In this document: positions 8,438 to 17,716 of the stretch, in pieces | Layout of the letters: each line of letters opens with the position of its first letter | Numbering within the stretch: position 1 is the stretch's first letter | Assembly: GCA_017555585.1 (NCBI GenBank) | Contig: JAFZGA010000007.1 | Coordinates: 1-56,010 of the forward strand | Length of the DNA stretch: 56,010 nt | Source: Bacteroidaceae bacterium | GTDB taxonomy: Bacteria; Bacteroidota; Bacteroidia; Bacteroidales; Bacteroidaceae | Reading direction: 5' to 3' | Program-made: the position numbers and the translations under genes | The notes under the pieces: generated by a model | The model's database searches: none | What the model was told of the DNA's origin: nothing | The model's input: the letters and a program-made list of their open reading frames with translations, nothing else

Positions 8438-9508
8438 ATGAGAAATAGAATATATACCATTGTTTTATTTATAGCTCTGTTTGTGGGTAGTGCAACATCA
8501 CAGAATGTGGTGTTGAATGCCGAAATTGACACCTTTCAGATGATGATAGGTGAGCAGACAAGGATAAAACTTGAACTGAGTGTCGATGCCGGTCACAAGG
8601 TAGCCATGCCTGATCTCGGAAAGGAGATAATGTCCGGAATCGAGATTCTTGAGAAAAAGAGCGATGTCAGGAGCCTGAACGATAACCGCCGTGATCTGTA
8701 CGTCGATGAATACCTTATAACATCGTTCGACAGCACTCTTTACAATATCCCTCCGTTCAAGGTTATGGTCGACAGCAGCGAGTATCTTTCAAACTCGTTG
8801 GCTTTGGCTGTATACACAATGCCTATAGATACTGCCAATCTGCAGAATATCTGTGGTCCCAAGGAGGTTTGGGATGTTGATTTGACATGGGAGGAGTATC
8901 GCGACTCAGTACATCTTGGAGTGATAATGTTTTTCCTTGCATTGGCATTGGCTTGGGTGGTAGTACGCTTTGTAAAGAACAAACCGATAATACGTATAGT
9001 CAAGATAAAGCCAAAAGAGCCTTCACACATAGTTGCACTCAACAAGATTGATGAGATCAAGAACGATGAGACATGGCGCGACGATGAGAATGTCAAGGAG
9101 TATTATACACGCTTGACCGATGCTCTCCGTGAATATATGTTCGCCCGTTTCGGTTTCAATGCAACTGAAATGACAACAAGTGAAATTCTTGATTATCTGC
9201 GTGGTATCGACAACAAGGAGAATATTGTGGAACTCAAGGAAATTCTTGAGACGGCCGACCTTGTGAAGTTTGCAAAGCTGCATCCCACAGCAAACGAGAA
9301 CAACCGTAACATGATGAATGCTATAGAGTATGTAAATGTTACAAAGAATATCGAGGAGGAGAAGCAGGAGCCGACCGAGAAGAAAATCGTCAATCAGCGT
9401 TCTCTGCTCGAAAAACGTGTGCTTATAGCCTCAATTGTAGTTATCGTGCTTGTACTCATAGGTGTAATAGCCCTTTTGACAACCGATTTGTATAACCTGT
9501 TCAGTTAA
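8438..9508 (+). CDS. Bat-operon membrane protein (DUF4381-like position)
   Basis: A 356-residue protein encoded between the DUF58 gene and batA. It has a signal peptide ending near SATSQ, a beta-rich exported N-terminal domain, a membrane segment at about 162-178 (FFLALALAWVVVRFV), a cytoplasmic region with many charged residues (LNKIDEIKNDETWRDDENV ...) and a second membrane segment at about 327-348. The layout resembles the short relative of BatD found at this place in other bat clusters. I recognise it by context and topology, not by a catalytic motif. batA follows after 7 bases. Confidence 0.75.
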   Translation: MRNRIYTIVLFIALFVGSATSQNVVLNAEIDTFQMMIGEQTRIKLELSVDAGHKVAMPDLGKEIMSGIEILEKKSDVRSLNDNRRDLYVDEYLITSFDSTLYNIPPFKVMVDSSEYLSNSLALAVYTMPIDTANLQNICGPKEVWDVDLTWEEYRDSVHLGVIMFFLALALAWVVVRFVKNKPIIRIVKIKPKEPSHIVALNKIDEIKNDETWRDDENVKEYYTRLTDALREYMFARFGFNATEMTTSEILDYLRGIDNKENIVELKEILETADLVKFAKLHPTANENNRNMMNAIEYVNVTKNIEEEKQEPTEKKIVNQRSLLEKRVLIASIVVIVLVLIGVIALLTTDLYNLFS

Positions 9509-9515
9509 AATAGAG

Positions 9516-10505
9516 ATGTTTTTTGCCAATATATCATATCTGTTGCTGTTTATTCCCCTTGTTGGCTACGTCGTGTGGTATTTAACAAAGGGCAAGGGGA
9601 TGAGACCTTCGATGAAGATCTCGACAACTGTTCCGTTCGGTAACGGAATAAAGAGTTTCAGGAACAGGATTCTGCACCTGCCTTTCATATTGAGGATTCT
9701 CACCCTCTCAATGGTAATTATTGTTCTTGCACGTCCGCAATCGAGCGACAGTTGGCAAGAAAATGATATCGAAGGTATTGATATCATGCTTGCTACCGAC
9801 GTTTCGACAAGTATGTTGGCCATGGACCTTAAACCAAACCGCATCGAGGCGGCAAAAGAGGTTGCAGCCCAATTCATCAATAGCAGAAAGAACGACAATA
9901 TAGGATTGACAATCTTTGCCGGTGAGAGTTTCACCCAGTGCCCATTGACAATAGACCATGCTGTAATGCTCAACATGCTCAATGCCGTCAAGTGCGATAT
10001 CGCTCTGAATGGTGTCATTGAGGACGGAACGGCTATCGGTATGGGTATTGCAAACGGAGTTTCTCGTCTTAAGGACAGCAAGGCAAAGTCAAAAGTGATA
10101 ATCCTGCTTACCGACGGTTCGAACAACAGCGGTGAAATATCTCCTGAAGCAGCAGCCGAGATTGCCAAGGAGTTTGATGTAAGGATATACACCATCGGTG
10201 TGGGTACAAACAGCGAGACTGCTCCATTCCCATACGGTGACCAGGTTATAAATGTTCCTGTGGAGATTGACGAGGCTACATTGAAAAAGATTGCCGAGAT
10301 AACAAACGGTAAATATTATCGTGCTACAAGCAAGGAGAGTCTCGGTGAAATTTATAGCGAGATTGATAAATTGGAACGTACCAAACTGCACGCAAGGCAG
10401 TTCAGCGCATACAATGAGGAGTATCAGATATTTGCTCTTATTGCATTGTTGTCGTTGTTGCTTGAGATTGTTTTGCGTAATACGGTTTTGAGAAAGATAC
10501 CTTAA
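9516..10505 (+). CDS. batA: Aerotolerance protein BatA (VWA membrane protein)
   Basis: A 329-residue inner-membrane protein with two membrane segments near the N-terminus, a VWA domain and one more near the C-terminus. The metal-binding MIDAS motif is DVSTS beginning at D95, and a later LLTDGSNNSG supplies the aspartate of the second loop. In Bacteroides fragilis, loss of bat genes lowers aerotolerance, which is where the name comes from. The closely related batB follows 12 bases later, so the pair looks like an old duplication. Confidence 0.92.
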   Translation: MFFANISYLLLFIPLVGYVVWYLTKGKGMRPSMKISTTVPFGNGIKSFRNRILHLPFILRILTLSMVIIVLARPQSSDSWQENDIEGIDIMLATDVSTSMLAMDLKPNRIEAAKEVAAQFINSRKNDNIGLTIFAGESFTQCPLTIDHAVMLNMLNAVKCDIALNGVIEDGTAIGMGIANGVSRLKDSKAKSKVIILLTDGSNNSGEISPEAAAEIAKEFDVRIYTIGVGTNSETAPFPYGDQVINVPVEIDEATLKKIAEITNGKYYRATSKESLGEIYSEIDKLERTKLHARQFSAYNEEYQIFALIALLSLLLEIVLRNTVLRKIP

Positions 10506-10517
10506 TTCTATAGTAAA

Positions 10518-11543
10518 ATGAGATTTGCAAATCCTGAATATCTATATCTGCTTATTTTGCTTCCTGTAATGATTATGCTTTTTGTATATTCGAATTACAG
10601 AAGAAAAAAGAACCTTAACAGATACGGTGACTCGCAGCTGTTGAAGATGCTTATGCCGGCAACTGCTGTTTTGCGTAACCGTATATCCTTTTGGCTGACA
10701 TTCTTTGCTTTGGCTCTGATTGTTGTTGTTCTGGCACGTCCTCAGTTCGGAGCAAAGAAGGAAACTGTGACGACACGCGGTGTTGAGGTTGTCGTGGCGC
10801 TTGACATCTCGAATTCAATGCTTGCCGATGATATATCGCCTAACCGTCTTGAAAAGGCCAAGAGACTTATATCGAGAATAATAAACCAATCATCAGAAAA
10901 CAAGGTCGCTTTGATAGTCTTTGCAGGAGAGGCTTTCGTACAGTTGCCTATAACCGATGATTTCATCTCTGCAAAAATGTTCCTCGAGAGCATAACCCCA
11001 TCGTTGATAGCACGCCAGGGAACCGATATAGGAGCTGCCATTGATCTGGCAGCAAAGAGTTTTACTGCCAACGAAAAGATAGGCAAGGCCGTTATTGTTA
11101 TAACTGACGGTGAGAACCATGAGGGTGGTGCCGAAGAGGCAGCCATGCGTGCAGCAGAAAAGGGCATAAATATATATATGCTCGGTATCGGTACAGAGAA
11201 AGGTGGCCGTATCCCGGTTGATGGCAAGAATGAGTTCATGCGTGACAGCGAAGGTTTTGTTGTCGTATCGAAGCTCAATGAGGAGATGGCCGGTAATATA
11301 GCAAAGGCCGGCAAGGGAACATACGTGCGTGTTGACAATACCAATAACGCCCAGACTATAATAGAGAATGAACTCGAGAAGTTGCAGAAAGATGATGTAA
11401 AGACCGATGTCTATACAAAATATCGCGAACAGTTCGAGGTCATAGCAATAATTGTGCTTCTGTTGCTTGTTGCCGAGATTGTCATTGTAACGATGATCGA
11501 CTCATTGTCTCAAGGCAGAAAGCACAGAAACTCCCGTAAATAA
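10518..11543 (+). CDS. batB: Aerotolerance protein BatB (VWA membrane protein)
   Basis: A 341-residue paralogue of the preceding BatA: N-terminal membrane segments, a VWA domain with MIDAS motif DISNS starting at D96 and the matching VITDGENHEGG loop, and a C-terminal membrane segment (VIAIIVLLLLVAEIVIV). Both copies keep the metal-binding residues, so both are probably functional. BatB is expected to sit in the membrane with BatA and to interact with the TPR proteins BatC and BatE encoded next. Confidence 0.92.
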   Translation: MRFANPEYLYLLILLPVMIMLFVYSNYRRKKNLNRYGDSQLLKMLMPATAVLRNRISFWLTFFALALIVVVLARPQFGAKKETVTTRGVEVVVALDISNSMLADDISPNRLEKAKRLISRIINQSSENKVALIVFAGEAFVQLPITDDFISAKMFLESITPSLIARQGTDIGAAIDLAAKSFTANEKIGKAVIVITDGENHEGGAEEAAMRAAEKGINIYMLGIGTEKGGRIPVDGKNEFMRDSEGFVVVSKLNEEMAGNIAKAGKGTYVRVDNTNNAQTIIENELEKLQKDDVKTDVYTKYREQFEVIAIIVLLLLVAEIVIVTMIDSLSQGRKHRNSRK

Positions 11544-11563
11544 TAATACAGACGATTTGCAGT

Positions 11564-12379
11564 ATGAAGAAGCCTGATTCCAAATACATTTTATATATAG
11601 CTCTGCTGGTGATAGCCGCAATTGCAGTCATATATTCATCGGTTGCCCTTATAATGCATGGTTCACCCATGTTGAAGAGTATGCGCGAACATGTCAAGAG
11701 TGCCAATGAATTCCATAGGGACAGCTTGTACGACAAAGCCATTGAGCCATACCGCAGAGCAATGGATATGGATCCGCAGAATCCTATGACAAGCTACAAC
11801 AGCGGTACTAACCTGCTGTTGAAGAATTACAAGGATATAAAGGATAATGTTGCTGATCCCAAGGTTGTTGCCGGTGTATATAGCGATGCAAATACCCAAT
11901 TCCTGACAGCAGCAGAGTTTGAGAACGAAAAGAAAAACCTTGCGTCGATATATCACAATTCAGCTCTGGTATATCATTTGACCGATTCGCTTGAAATGGC
12001 TGCCGAAGCATACAAAGAGTCATTGAGAAACAATCCTGATGACCATGAGACACGTTACAATCTTGCGGTCGTATTGCATCAGCTGAAACAGAATCAGCAG
12101 AATCAGCAGGATAACCAGCAACAGCAGGAAAATAAAGAGGAGCAGCAACAGCAAGAACAGAACCAACAACAACAGCAACAGCAGAATCAAGAACAGCAAC
12201 AGAACGAGCAGCAACAGCAACAGCAGCAGGTTCAGCCACAACAGTCCGAAGAGGATATGTCTAAAGAGAATGCCGAGCGATTGCTTGAGGCTGCAATGCA
12301 GGACGAAAAGGGTGTTCTTGAAAAAGTAAAACGCGAGAAGAACAAGTCAAGCAAAGGCAAATTGGAGAAGAACTGGTAA
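11564..12379 (+). CDS. batC: BatC: membrane TPR protein with glutamine-rich segment
   Basis: A 271-residue protein with an N-terminal membrane anchor (IALLVIAAIAVIYSSVALI), TPR-type repeats (AIEPYRRAMDMDPQNPM; AAEAYKESLRNNPDDHETRY) and then a low-complexity segment at about 175-226 made almost only of Gln with some Asn and Glu, encoded by mixed CAG/CAA codons. A short charged C-terminus (LEKVKREKNKSSKGKLEKNW) follows. Gln-rich tails after TPRs are usual in Bacteroidetes BatC. The repeat tract could vary in length by slippage. It lies 20 bases after batB and 26 before batD. Confidence 0.88.
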   Translation: MKKPDSKYILYIALLVIAAIAVIYSSVALIMHGSPMLKSMREHVKSANEFHRDSLYDKAIEPYRRAMDMDPQNPMTSYNSGTNLLLKNYKDIKDNVADPKVVAGVYSDANTQFLTAAEFENEKKNLASIYHNSALVYHLTDSLEMAAEAYKESLRNNPDDHETRYNLAVVLHQLKQNQQNQQDNQQQQENKEEQQQQEQNQQQQQQQNQEQQQNEQQQQQQQVQPQQSEEDMSKENAERLLEAAMQDEKGVLEKVKREKNKSSKGKLEKNW

Positions 12380-12405
12380 TAAACGAAGAGATATATAGAA
12401 AATAG

Positions 12406-14229
12406 ATGAAAAGAATATTTCTAACAACACTGCTGTTTATCCTATTTTTGGGAAATCTTTCGGCAGACGAGATAACATTTGTCGCTCAGGCACCTAAATC
12501 GGTGGTCGTAAACCAGCAGTTCAGGCTTACATTCAAGGTAAACAGGGCAAATGTCAAAGAACCGACAATACCTGATCTGTCGGATTTCAATATACTGACA
12601 GGTCCTCATCGTTCGACACAACAGAGCTATCAGAGCATAAATGGAAAGATGTCCAAAGAGGAGTCGGTTACATTTACATATATCTTGATGGCTGAAAATG
12701 AGGGAGAGTTCCGAATTCCCGCAGCTTCGATAATGGTTGATGGCAAAAAGTACAATTCCAATCCTTTGAGAGTTAAAGTGTTGCCTCCTGATCAGAACAA
12801 CACTTCACAAGGACAAGGTGGCAATGTGCAACGCAACAATAGCTCATCGACAAACATAGCCGATGATGACCTTTTTGTAAAGGCTACATTGAGTATGGGC
12901 AAAGTGTACGAACAGGAAGCTGTACTGTTGACATATAAGGTCTATTCTACAGTAAACCTTACCAATCTCAGCAATCCGACACCAGATTTAAAGGGCTTCC
13001 ATATTCAGGAGGTACAGTTACCACGAGAGAAACATTTTGATCTTGAGCATTACAATGGCCGTAATTACCAGACACTCGTGTGGCGTCAGTTCGTGCTATT
13101 CCCACAGCAGAGCGGTGAACTGGAGATACCTTCGTTGACATTCGAAGGGGTAGTAGCAGTACAGAGCCGTCGCAACCTTGACCCCTTTGAGATGATGTTC
13201 AACGGTGGTCCGGCCTATGTCGAGGTTAAGAAAAACCTCAGCAGCAACAAACTTGTTCTCGATGTAAAGAAACTCCCAGCCGGCCGTCCTGCCGGTTATT
13301 CAGGTGGTGTAGGCCAGTTCTCAATCAGCAGTTCGATAAGTTCCGCAGATGTCAAGACAAACGAGGAACTCACATTGAAGGTAAAGGTCAAAGGTATCGG
13401 TAATATGAAGCTCGTGGGTAATCCCATTATTGATTTCCCGAGCGAGTTCGAGGTGTATGATCCTATTATCGACAACAAGTTCAGCCTTAAAACCAACGGA
13501 TTCTCGGGTGAAAAGGTTTATGAGTACGTAATAACACCACGTGCAAGCGGTACATATACGATACCTGCAGCACGCTTTGTATATTTTGATCCGCTCGACG
13601 ACAGCTACAAGACAATAGAGAGCGAACCATACATTGTCAATGTAGAAAAGGGCAAGGAGCAGACAGCACCTGCTGCAACATACATAGGTAAAGAGACAAG
13701 CAAACTTCTTGCTTCTGATATCCGTCATATAAAGTTGGGAGATGCAAGGAATTTGAAGACCAACACCCTCTTTTTCGCCTCTCCAATCTACTTCTTGCTA
13801 TACATTGTACCTCTGGTATTGTTTGTAGTATATATAGTTGTACACAGGAAGAGAGTTATTGAAAATGCCAATATTTCGCTTGTTCGTACCAAGAAGGCAA
13901 ACAAAGTTGCCGTCAAACGTTTGAAAATTGCAAAAAGATTGCTTGGCGAAGGCAAGAAGAACGAGTTTTATGATGAGATTCTTAAGACATTGTGGGGATA
14001 TATGAGTGACAAAATGAATATCCCTGTGTCACAGCTTTCAAAGGACAATGTGGCGAATGAATTGGAGAAGAAAGGCGTTGATTCTACTTTGATAAAGGAT
14101 TTGAATGAAGTACTCAACGAAGCTGAATTCGCGCGTTATGCACCTGGTAACGCAAGTCAGGCTATGGACAAGGTCTATTCTATGGCAATGGATGTAATTG
14201 ACAAAATGGAGAATTCTATCAAGAAATAA
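12406..14229 (+). CDS. batD: BatD family protein
   Basis: A 607-residue protein with a signal peptide (cut near LSADE), long beta-rich periplasmic domains of the BatD family (opening VAQAPKSVVVNQQFRLTFKV), a membrane segment at ~451-478 and a cytoplasmic C-terminal domain. The family is often annotated as an oxygen-tolerance protein. The periplasmic part probably forms Ig-like modules that contact BatA and BatB (inference). It stands in the standard place between batC and batE with 26- and 11-base gaps. Confidence 0.9.
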   Translation: MKRIFLTTLLFILFLGNLSADEITFVAQAPKSVVVNQQFRLTFKVNRANVKEPTIPDLSDFNILTGPHRSTQQSYQSINGKMSKEESVTFTYILMAENEGEFRIPAASIMVDGKKYNSNPLRVKVLPPDQNNTSQGQGGNVQRNNSSSTNIADDDLFVKATLSMGKVYEQEAVLLTYKVYSTVNLTNLSNPTPDLKGFHIQEVQLPREKHFDLEHYNGRNYQTLVWRQFVLFPQQSGELEIPSLTFEGVVAVQSRRNLDPFEMMFNGGPAYVEVKKNLSSNKLVLDVKKLPAGRPAGYSGGVGQFSISSSISSADVKTNEELTLKVKVKGIGNMKLVGNPIIDFPSEFEVYDPIIDNKFSLKTNGFSGEKVYEYVITPRASGTYTIPAARFVYFDPLDDSYKTIESEPYIVNVEKGKEQTAPAATYIGKETSKLLASDIRHIKLGDARNLKTNTLFFASPIYFLLYIVPLVLFVVYIVVHRKRVIENANISLVRTKKANKVAVKRLKIAKRLLGEGKKNEFYDEILKTLWGYMSDKMNIPVSQLSKDNVANELEKKGVDSTLIKDLNEVLNEAEFARYAPGNASQAMDKVYSMAMDVIDKMENSIKK

Positions 14230-14240
14230 CGACTGGGAAT

Positions 14241-15008
14241 ATGAAGAATTTTATATATACATTATTGTTGCTTGCAATGCCGTTTATAACAACAGCGCAA
14301 GAGACAAAAACAACGGAATACAGTAAAGCGCTTGGTGACAGTGCATATTCGCATGCCCGTTACGATGACGCAATAAGAATATACGAAACCGTCATTGCGA
14401 ACGAAGGCGGTTCAGTAGAACTGTATTACAATCTCGGCAATGCATTCTATCGTAGCAACATGATAGGAAAAGCTATTCTGAACTACGAACGTGCTTTGCG
14501 CATCGATCCTACAGACAAGGATACAAAGGCAAATCTTGAACATGCCAATTTTATGACAAAAGACGAGATTGCCGAGCAGTATGAACTTTTTCTCACAGCC
14601 TGGTTCAAGTCTGTCGTAAATGCCATGGGTATTACTGCATGGGCTGTTGTAGCGATAATTTCCTTTATTCTACTGTTGTCGGGGCTCTTGCTCTTTTTCT
14701 TCAATCGCAAGGCTGGTATACGTAAAACTGCACTTGCAATTGCTTTGATATCTTTTTTTGTCGCTATATTTGCAAACATCGCGGCAGCACACATATATAA
14801 TTATATGAACGACGACAGCGAAGCTATTGTAATGAAGGAGGAAGCATACCTTAAAAGTACACCCGACAATTCTGGTACCGAACTTATAAAGATTCACGAA
14901 GGACGTAAGGTCAGAATCATCGACGATACCATGCGTGAATGGAAAGAGGTTGAACTGGAAGAGGGTACAGTAGGGTGGTTGCCAGCTACTGCAATAGAAC
15001 GTATCTGA
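14241..15008 (+). CDS. batE: BatE: TPR protein with C-terminal SH3-like domain
   Basis: A 255-residue protein with signal peptide (cut near TTAQE), two TPR units (YYNLGNAFYRSNMIGKAILN; the YERALRIDPTDKDTK helix), two membrane segments at about 126-152 and 160-185 and a bacterial SH3-like C-terminus (LIKIHEGRKVRIID ... GTVGWLPATAIERI). SH3b modules often bind cell-wall or protein ligands. This is the last bat gene proper; a PAP2 phosphatase gene follows 26 bases later in the same direction. Confidence 0.9.
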   Translation: MKNFIYTLLLLAMPFITTAQETKTTEYSKALGDSAYSHARYDDAIRIYETVIANEGGSVELYYNLGNAFYRSNMIGKAILNYERALRIDPTDKDTKANLEHANFMTKDEIAEQYELFLTAWFKSVVNAMGITAWAVVAIISFILLLSGLLLFFFNRKAGIRKTALAIALISFFVAIFANIAAAHIYNYMNDDSEAIVMKEEAYLKSTPDNSGTELIKIHEGRKVRIIDDTMREWKEVELEEGTVGWLPATAIERI

Positions 15009-15034
15009 TAACACACGGTATTATTGGGGAGACT

Positions 15035-15739
15035 ATGGATTTAAGCACACTTTTGGATATCGACAAGTATATGCTTCTCTCGCTCAACGGTAGCGATTCG
15101 CTCTTTTGGGATGGTTGCATGCTAGTATATACGTCAATGGCTGTATGGATGCAATTGGCTCTTGTATTGCTGTATGTGTTGTTGAAGAACAATAATATCA
15201 GGGATTTCTTTCTACTTCTTGTGCTTATAGCTGTTGTTGCCACATTGACCGATACTATATCATCGGGAATATGCAAACCGTTCTTTGCACGTTGGCGACC
15301 GACAAATGATCCCATGCTCATGTATGCAGTAGATGTTGTCAACGAAACACGTGGCGGCAAATATGGTTTTACATCGAGCCACGCAGCAAATTCATTCGGC
15401 ATTGCAACGTTTATAATGTTGCTTATACGTAACAGGGCCCTCTCTGTATCTTTGATGACATGGGCTGCGATGAATGCCTTTACACGCGTATATCTGGGTG
15501 TGCATTATCCTGGTGATATCCTTGCCGGAACAATCATAGGTATTGTAGTAGGTTGGGCTGTGTACCGCTTATATGTGTATATACAGAATAAAAAACGACG
15601 CTCAGCGCGTCGCGATTGGATCTCGAACCACTATACCAAAAGCGGTTATCTTGTTTCCGATGTATATTTGATTCTTTTATTCATGTATGCAACATTCGTG
15701 GCAATACCGATGATATCATTCTTTACATTCAAATACTGA
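15035..15739 (+). CDS. PAP2-family membrane phosphatase
   Basis: A 234-residue integral membrane protein of the PAP2 superfamily, which removes phosphate from lipid substrates such as undecaprenyl diphosphate, phosphatidic acid or lipid A. All three active-site motifs are present: K81-x6-R88-P89 (KPFFARWRP), SSH with H116, and the segment ending H157-YPGD with D161. The longer open frame begins at 14975 inside batE; the ATG at 15035, preceded by GGGGAG, gives the expected cytoplasmic N-terminus. It is the last gene before a strong terminator, so it probably belongs to the bat operon. The exact lipid substrate cannot be told from sequence. Confidence 0.88.
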   Translation: MDLSTLLDIDKYMLLSLNGSDSLFWDGCMLVYTSMAVWMQLALVLLYVLLKNNNIRDFFLLLVLIAVVATLTDTISSGICKPFFARWRPTNDPMLMYAVDVVNETRGGKYGFTSSHAANSFGIATFIMLLIRNRALSVSLMTWAAMNAFTRVYLGVHYPGDILAGTIIGIVVGWAVYRLYVYIQNKKRRSARRDWISNHYTKSGYLVSDVYLILLFMYATFVAIPMISFFTFKY

Positions 15740-15740
15740 A

Positions 15741-15778
15741 AAACGTGGGCATCGCAAAAGAGTTGCCCACGTTTTTTT
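15741..15778 (+). terminator. Terminator after the bat/PAP2 operon
   Basis: CGTGGGCA at 15744-15751 pairs perfectly with TGCCCACG at 15764-15771 and is followed by seven T's. It also faces the convergent gene at 15787 and has A's on the other side, so it may act in both directions. Confidence 0.85.
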
Positions 15779-15786
15779 CATATTCT

Positions 15787-16290
15787 TTACCGGTCGTATA
15801 ATTCTATGAATTCGTATGTATTTCCTACCAATGTGAGATAACGCATGAACTCTTCGTTTGATATGACCACTGTCGCGTGGTTGTCATTAGGGTGGAAACT
15901 CAACGACTGTTCATTTTTCAGATTCTCGTCAAGGAACAGGTGTACATGGTTTTCGGTGTCGTTTATGAGACCGAATGGTGATACCGAGCCTGGTTGCAAT
16001 CCCAAGTATTTTTCCATGCGTTGCGGCGATGCAAACGACAGCTTGCCTTGGTGCAGGCGTTTCTCCAAATCGTGTATGTCAAGATCGCGCTCGCAATCAA
16101 GCACCACCAGATAGTGGCGGTTTCCTTTGTGGTTACGGAAGAACAGGTTCTTGCAATGCTTTGAACCGTCCTTCTGCCAATGTTGCCTTGCAATCTCAAT
16201 TGTCGGTGCTTCGGGGTGCGTGTACCACGTGTGCGATATGTTGTTTTCGTCAAGGTACGTAAGTACTTTTGATATTCTTTCGTTTTCCAT
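15787..16290 (-). CDS. YbaK/ProX-like aminoacyl-tRNA deacylase
   Basis: A 167-residue single-domain protein of the YbaK/ProX editing family, which hydrolyses mischarged tRNAs such as Ala-tRNA(Pro). It begins with a helix and the segment YTHPEAPTIEIARQH, and contains the conserved KNLFFRNHKGNRHYLVVL and PGSVSPFGLINDTE stretches typical of the free-standing ProX type. It is transcribed alone on the minus strand with a possible -7 box (TATCTTAG) about 40 bases upstream. Confidence 0.88.
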   Translation of the reverse strand: MENERISKVLTYLDENNISHTWYTHPEAPTIEIARQHWQKDGSKHCKNLFFRNHKGNRHYLVVLDCERDLDIHDLEKRLHQGKLSFASPQRMEKYLGLQPGSVSPFGLINDTENHVHLFLDENLKNEQSLSFHPNDNHATVVISNEEFMRYLTLVGNTYEFIELYDR

Positions 16291-16432
16291 TGTCAGCAGG
16301 TTGTTTGTCGTATGATGTTTCTTTTGCTAAGATATGGAATTTCTTTCATATCTCAAAGATTCCAATAATACAGGTATTGATGATTAGGGTTCACTTCACC
16401 TGCCTCCTTTTTTACATTAATGGAGTGGAATA

Positions 16433-17071
16433 TTATTTCTCAAAAACTAATTTTCCGAACTGTTCAGGGCGATGGAAACTTGGCGAGGGCCATTCGATGG
16501 CATTCCATGAGAGGAAATGCGGAGTTGGAAGTTCGTCACCGCATTTGTAGAAGTTGGCTGTCATCTCCTTGCCGTCGAAACTGTCAACTTCACTGCGGAA
16601 AAGGGCTGTGGCCGGTATCACCTCTATAACACTCCATGAATGTTCGCCTTTGCGCAAAGCAAACGGTTCTGTGCCGAGGGAGGGTGTGCGCTTGACGCTG
16701 TCGAGCACCTCTTTGCTCGCCGGCTCTTTCGGTGCATCGGCAGGATGCCACGCAAGAAGGAGTTTGCCGGTACAGGTACACTCGAAATTATAGTAGTCGA
16801 GGTTACTTTCGGGTGATACAAAGAACTCTACGCAAGGGTCGGTCCATGTACGTCCTTGGTCTTCAGTAACGGTTGCCTGTATGTCGTTTTCGGTTACGTC
16901 GAATTTTATATACAGGTTTTCACCATCATGGAACAGCTTGAATGTTGCTTTTGGTGTATAAGGATATTCCTCGCGCCAGTTGCAACAGTCAATGGCATGT
17001 TCAGGTAGGTTTGCGAATATCTCGTCTATGTTGTTTGCAAGGATGATTTTAGGTACTTCTATTGTTTTCAT
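16433..17071 (-). CDS. CBM9-like carbohydrate-binding protein
   Basis: A 212-residue protein formed almost entirely of a CBM9-like domain (YTPKATFKLFHDGENLYIKF; DPCVEFFVSPESNLDYYNFE; a C-terminal HFLSWNAIEWPSPSFHRPE). There is no signal peptide, so it appears cytoplasmic, unlike most sugar-binding modules. Single-domain CBM9-like proteins of this length are common in Bacteroidetes, with unknown ligand. Its promoter region carries TATCTTCG on the minus strand (17097-17104). Confidence 0.8.
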   Translation of the reverse strand: MKTIEVPKIILANNIDEIFANLPEHAIDCCNWREEYPYTPKATFKLFHDGENLYIKFDVTENDIQATVTEDQGRTWTDPCVEFFVSPESNLDYYNFECTCTGKLLLAWHPADAPKEPASKEVLDSVKRTPSLGTEPFALRKGEHSWSVIEVIPATALFRSEVDSFDGKEMTANFYKCGDELPTPHFLSWNAIEWPSPSFHRPEQFGKLVFEK

Positions 17072-17096
17072 GGTTCTTTTAGTTTTTCTTACCTTG

Positions 17097-17104
17097 CGAA
17101 GATA
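17097..17104 (-). promoter_or_regulatory. -7 box for the CBM9-like gene
   Basis: On the minus strand these bases read TATCTTCG, 26 bases before the start codon at 17071. The same 153-base gap must also hold the promoter of the divergent sigma factor gene, for which I see no clear box. Confidence 0.5.
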
Positions 17105-17224
17105 TATTAAAATTGTGATTTTTGCTTGAAAAACAGTTTTTTTTACTTTTTTTTGCTATCAGTTGTAACAAATCGGCTTTTCGTTCGTCTATAAGGTGAA
17201 AGAGTATAACACAAACAGTATAAA

Positions 17225-17704
17225 GTGACACACACAGAGTTCAAAAAACGGTTCATTCCGTTGCACCAAAGATTGTATCGCGAGGCATACAGAATGCTTT
17301 GCGATCAATTTGAGGCAGAGGATGCTGTGCAGAATCTTTATCTGCGTTTGTGGGAACAGCGTGAGCAACTCGAGAATCTCGTAGCTCCAGAAGCATACAG
17401 CATCAAGATATTGCGTAATATATGCATTGATCGTTGGAGGGTCATCAGGTTGCGCGAAGAGGAGGTACTGGATGATGAAACGCTTGGAGGCAATGCACCG
17501 CCCGATATAGAACATATAGAGACTTCGGAATTTATAGAACATTTCCTTGCCGGTCTTCCGGAAATGCACCGAAGAGTGATGCAAATGCAGATGAAAGGAA
17601 CTGGATTTGATGAAATAGCGAAGCTCACAGGGTTATCCGAGGTGAATGTAAGAGTGATAATATCGCGTATAAGAAAGAGATTTAAAGAGAGATATTATAA
17701 ATAA
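17225..17704 (+). CDS. ECF-type RNA polymerase sigma factor
   Basis: A 159-residue sigma-70 family factor of the extracytoplasmic-function type: region 2 (YREAYRMLCDQFEAEDAVQN) and region 4 with its HTH (MQMQMKGTGFDEIAKLTGLS, EVNVRVIISRIRKRF). The start is a GTG at 17225; no ATG gives the region-2 N-terminus. It redirects RNA polymerase to its own promoters when released. The gene after it, 12 bases on, encodes a small single-pass membrane protein that looks like its anti-sigma factor. Confidence 0.93.
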   Translation: MTHTEFKKRFIPLHQRLYREAYRMLCDQFEAEDAVQNLYLRLWEQREQLENLVAPEAYSIKILRNICIDRWRVIRLREEEVLDDETLGGNAPPDIEHIETSEFIEHFLAGLPEMHRRVMQMQMKGTGFDEIAKLTGLSEVNVRVIISRIRKRFKERYYK

Positions 17705-17716
17705 AGGAGTTTGATT

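Noticed and set aside
12020-12241. 73-codon Leu-rich frame on minus
   Set aside because: Shadow of the BatC glutamine tract (CAG/CAA read as CTG/TTG).
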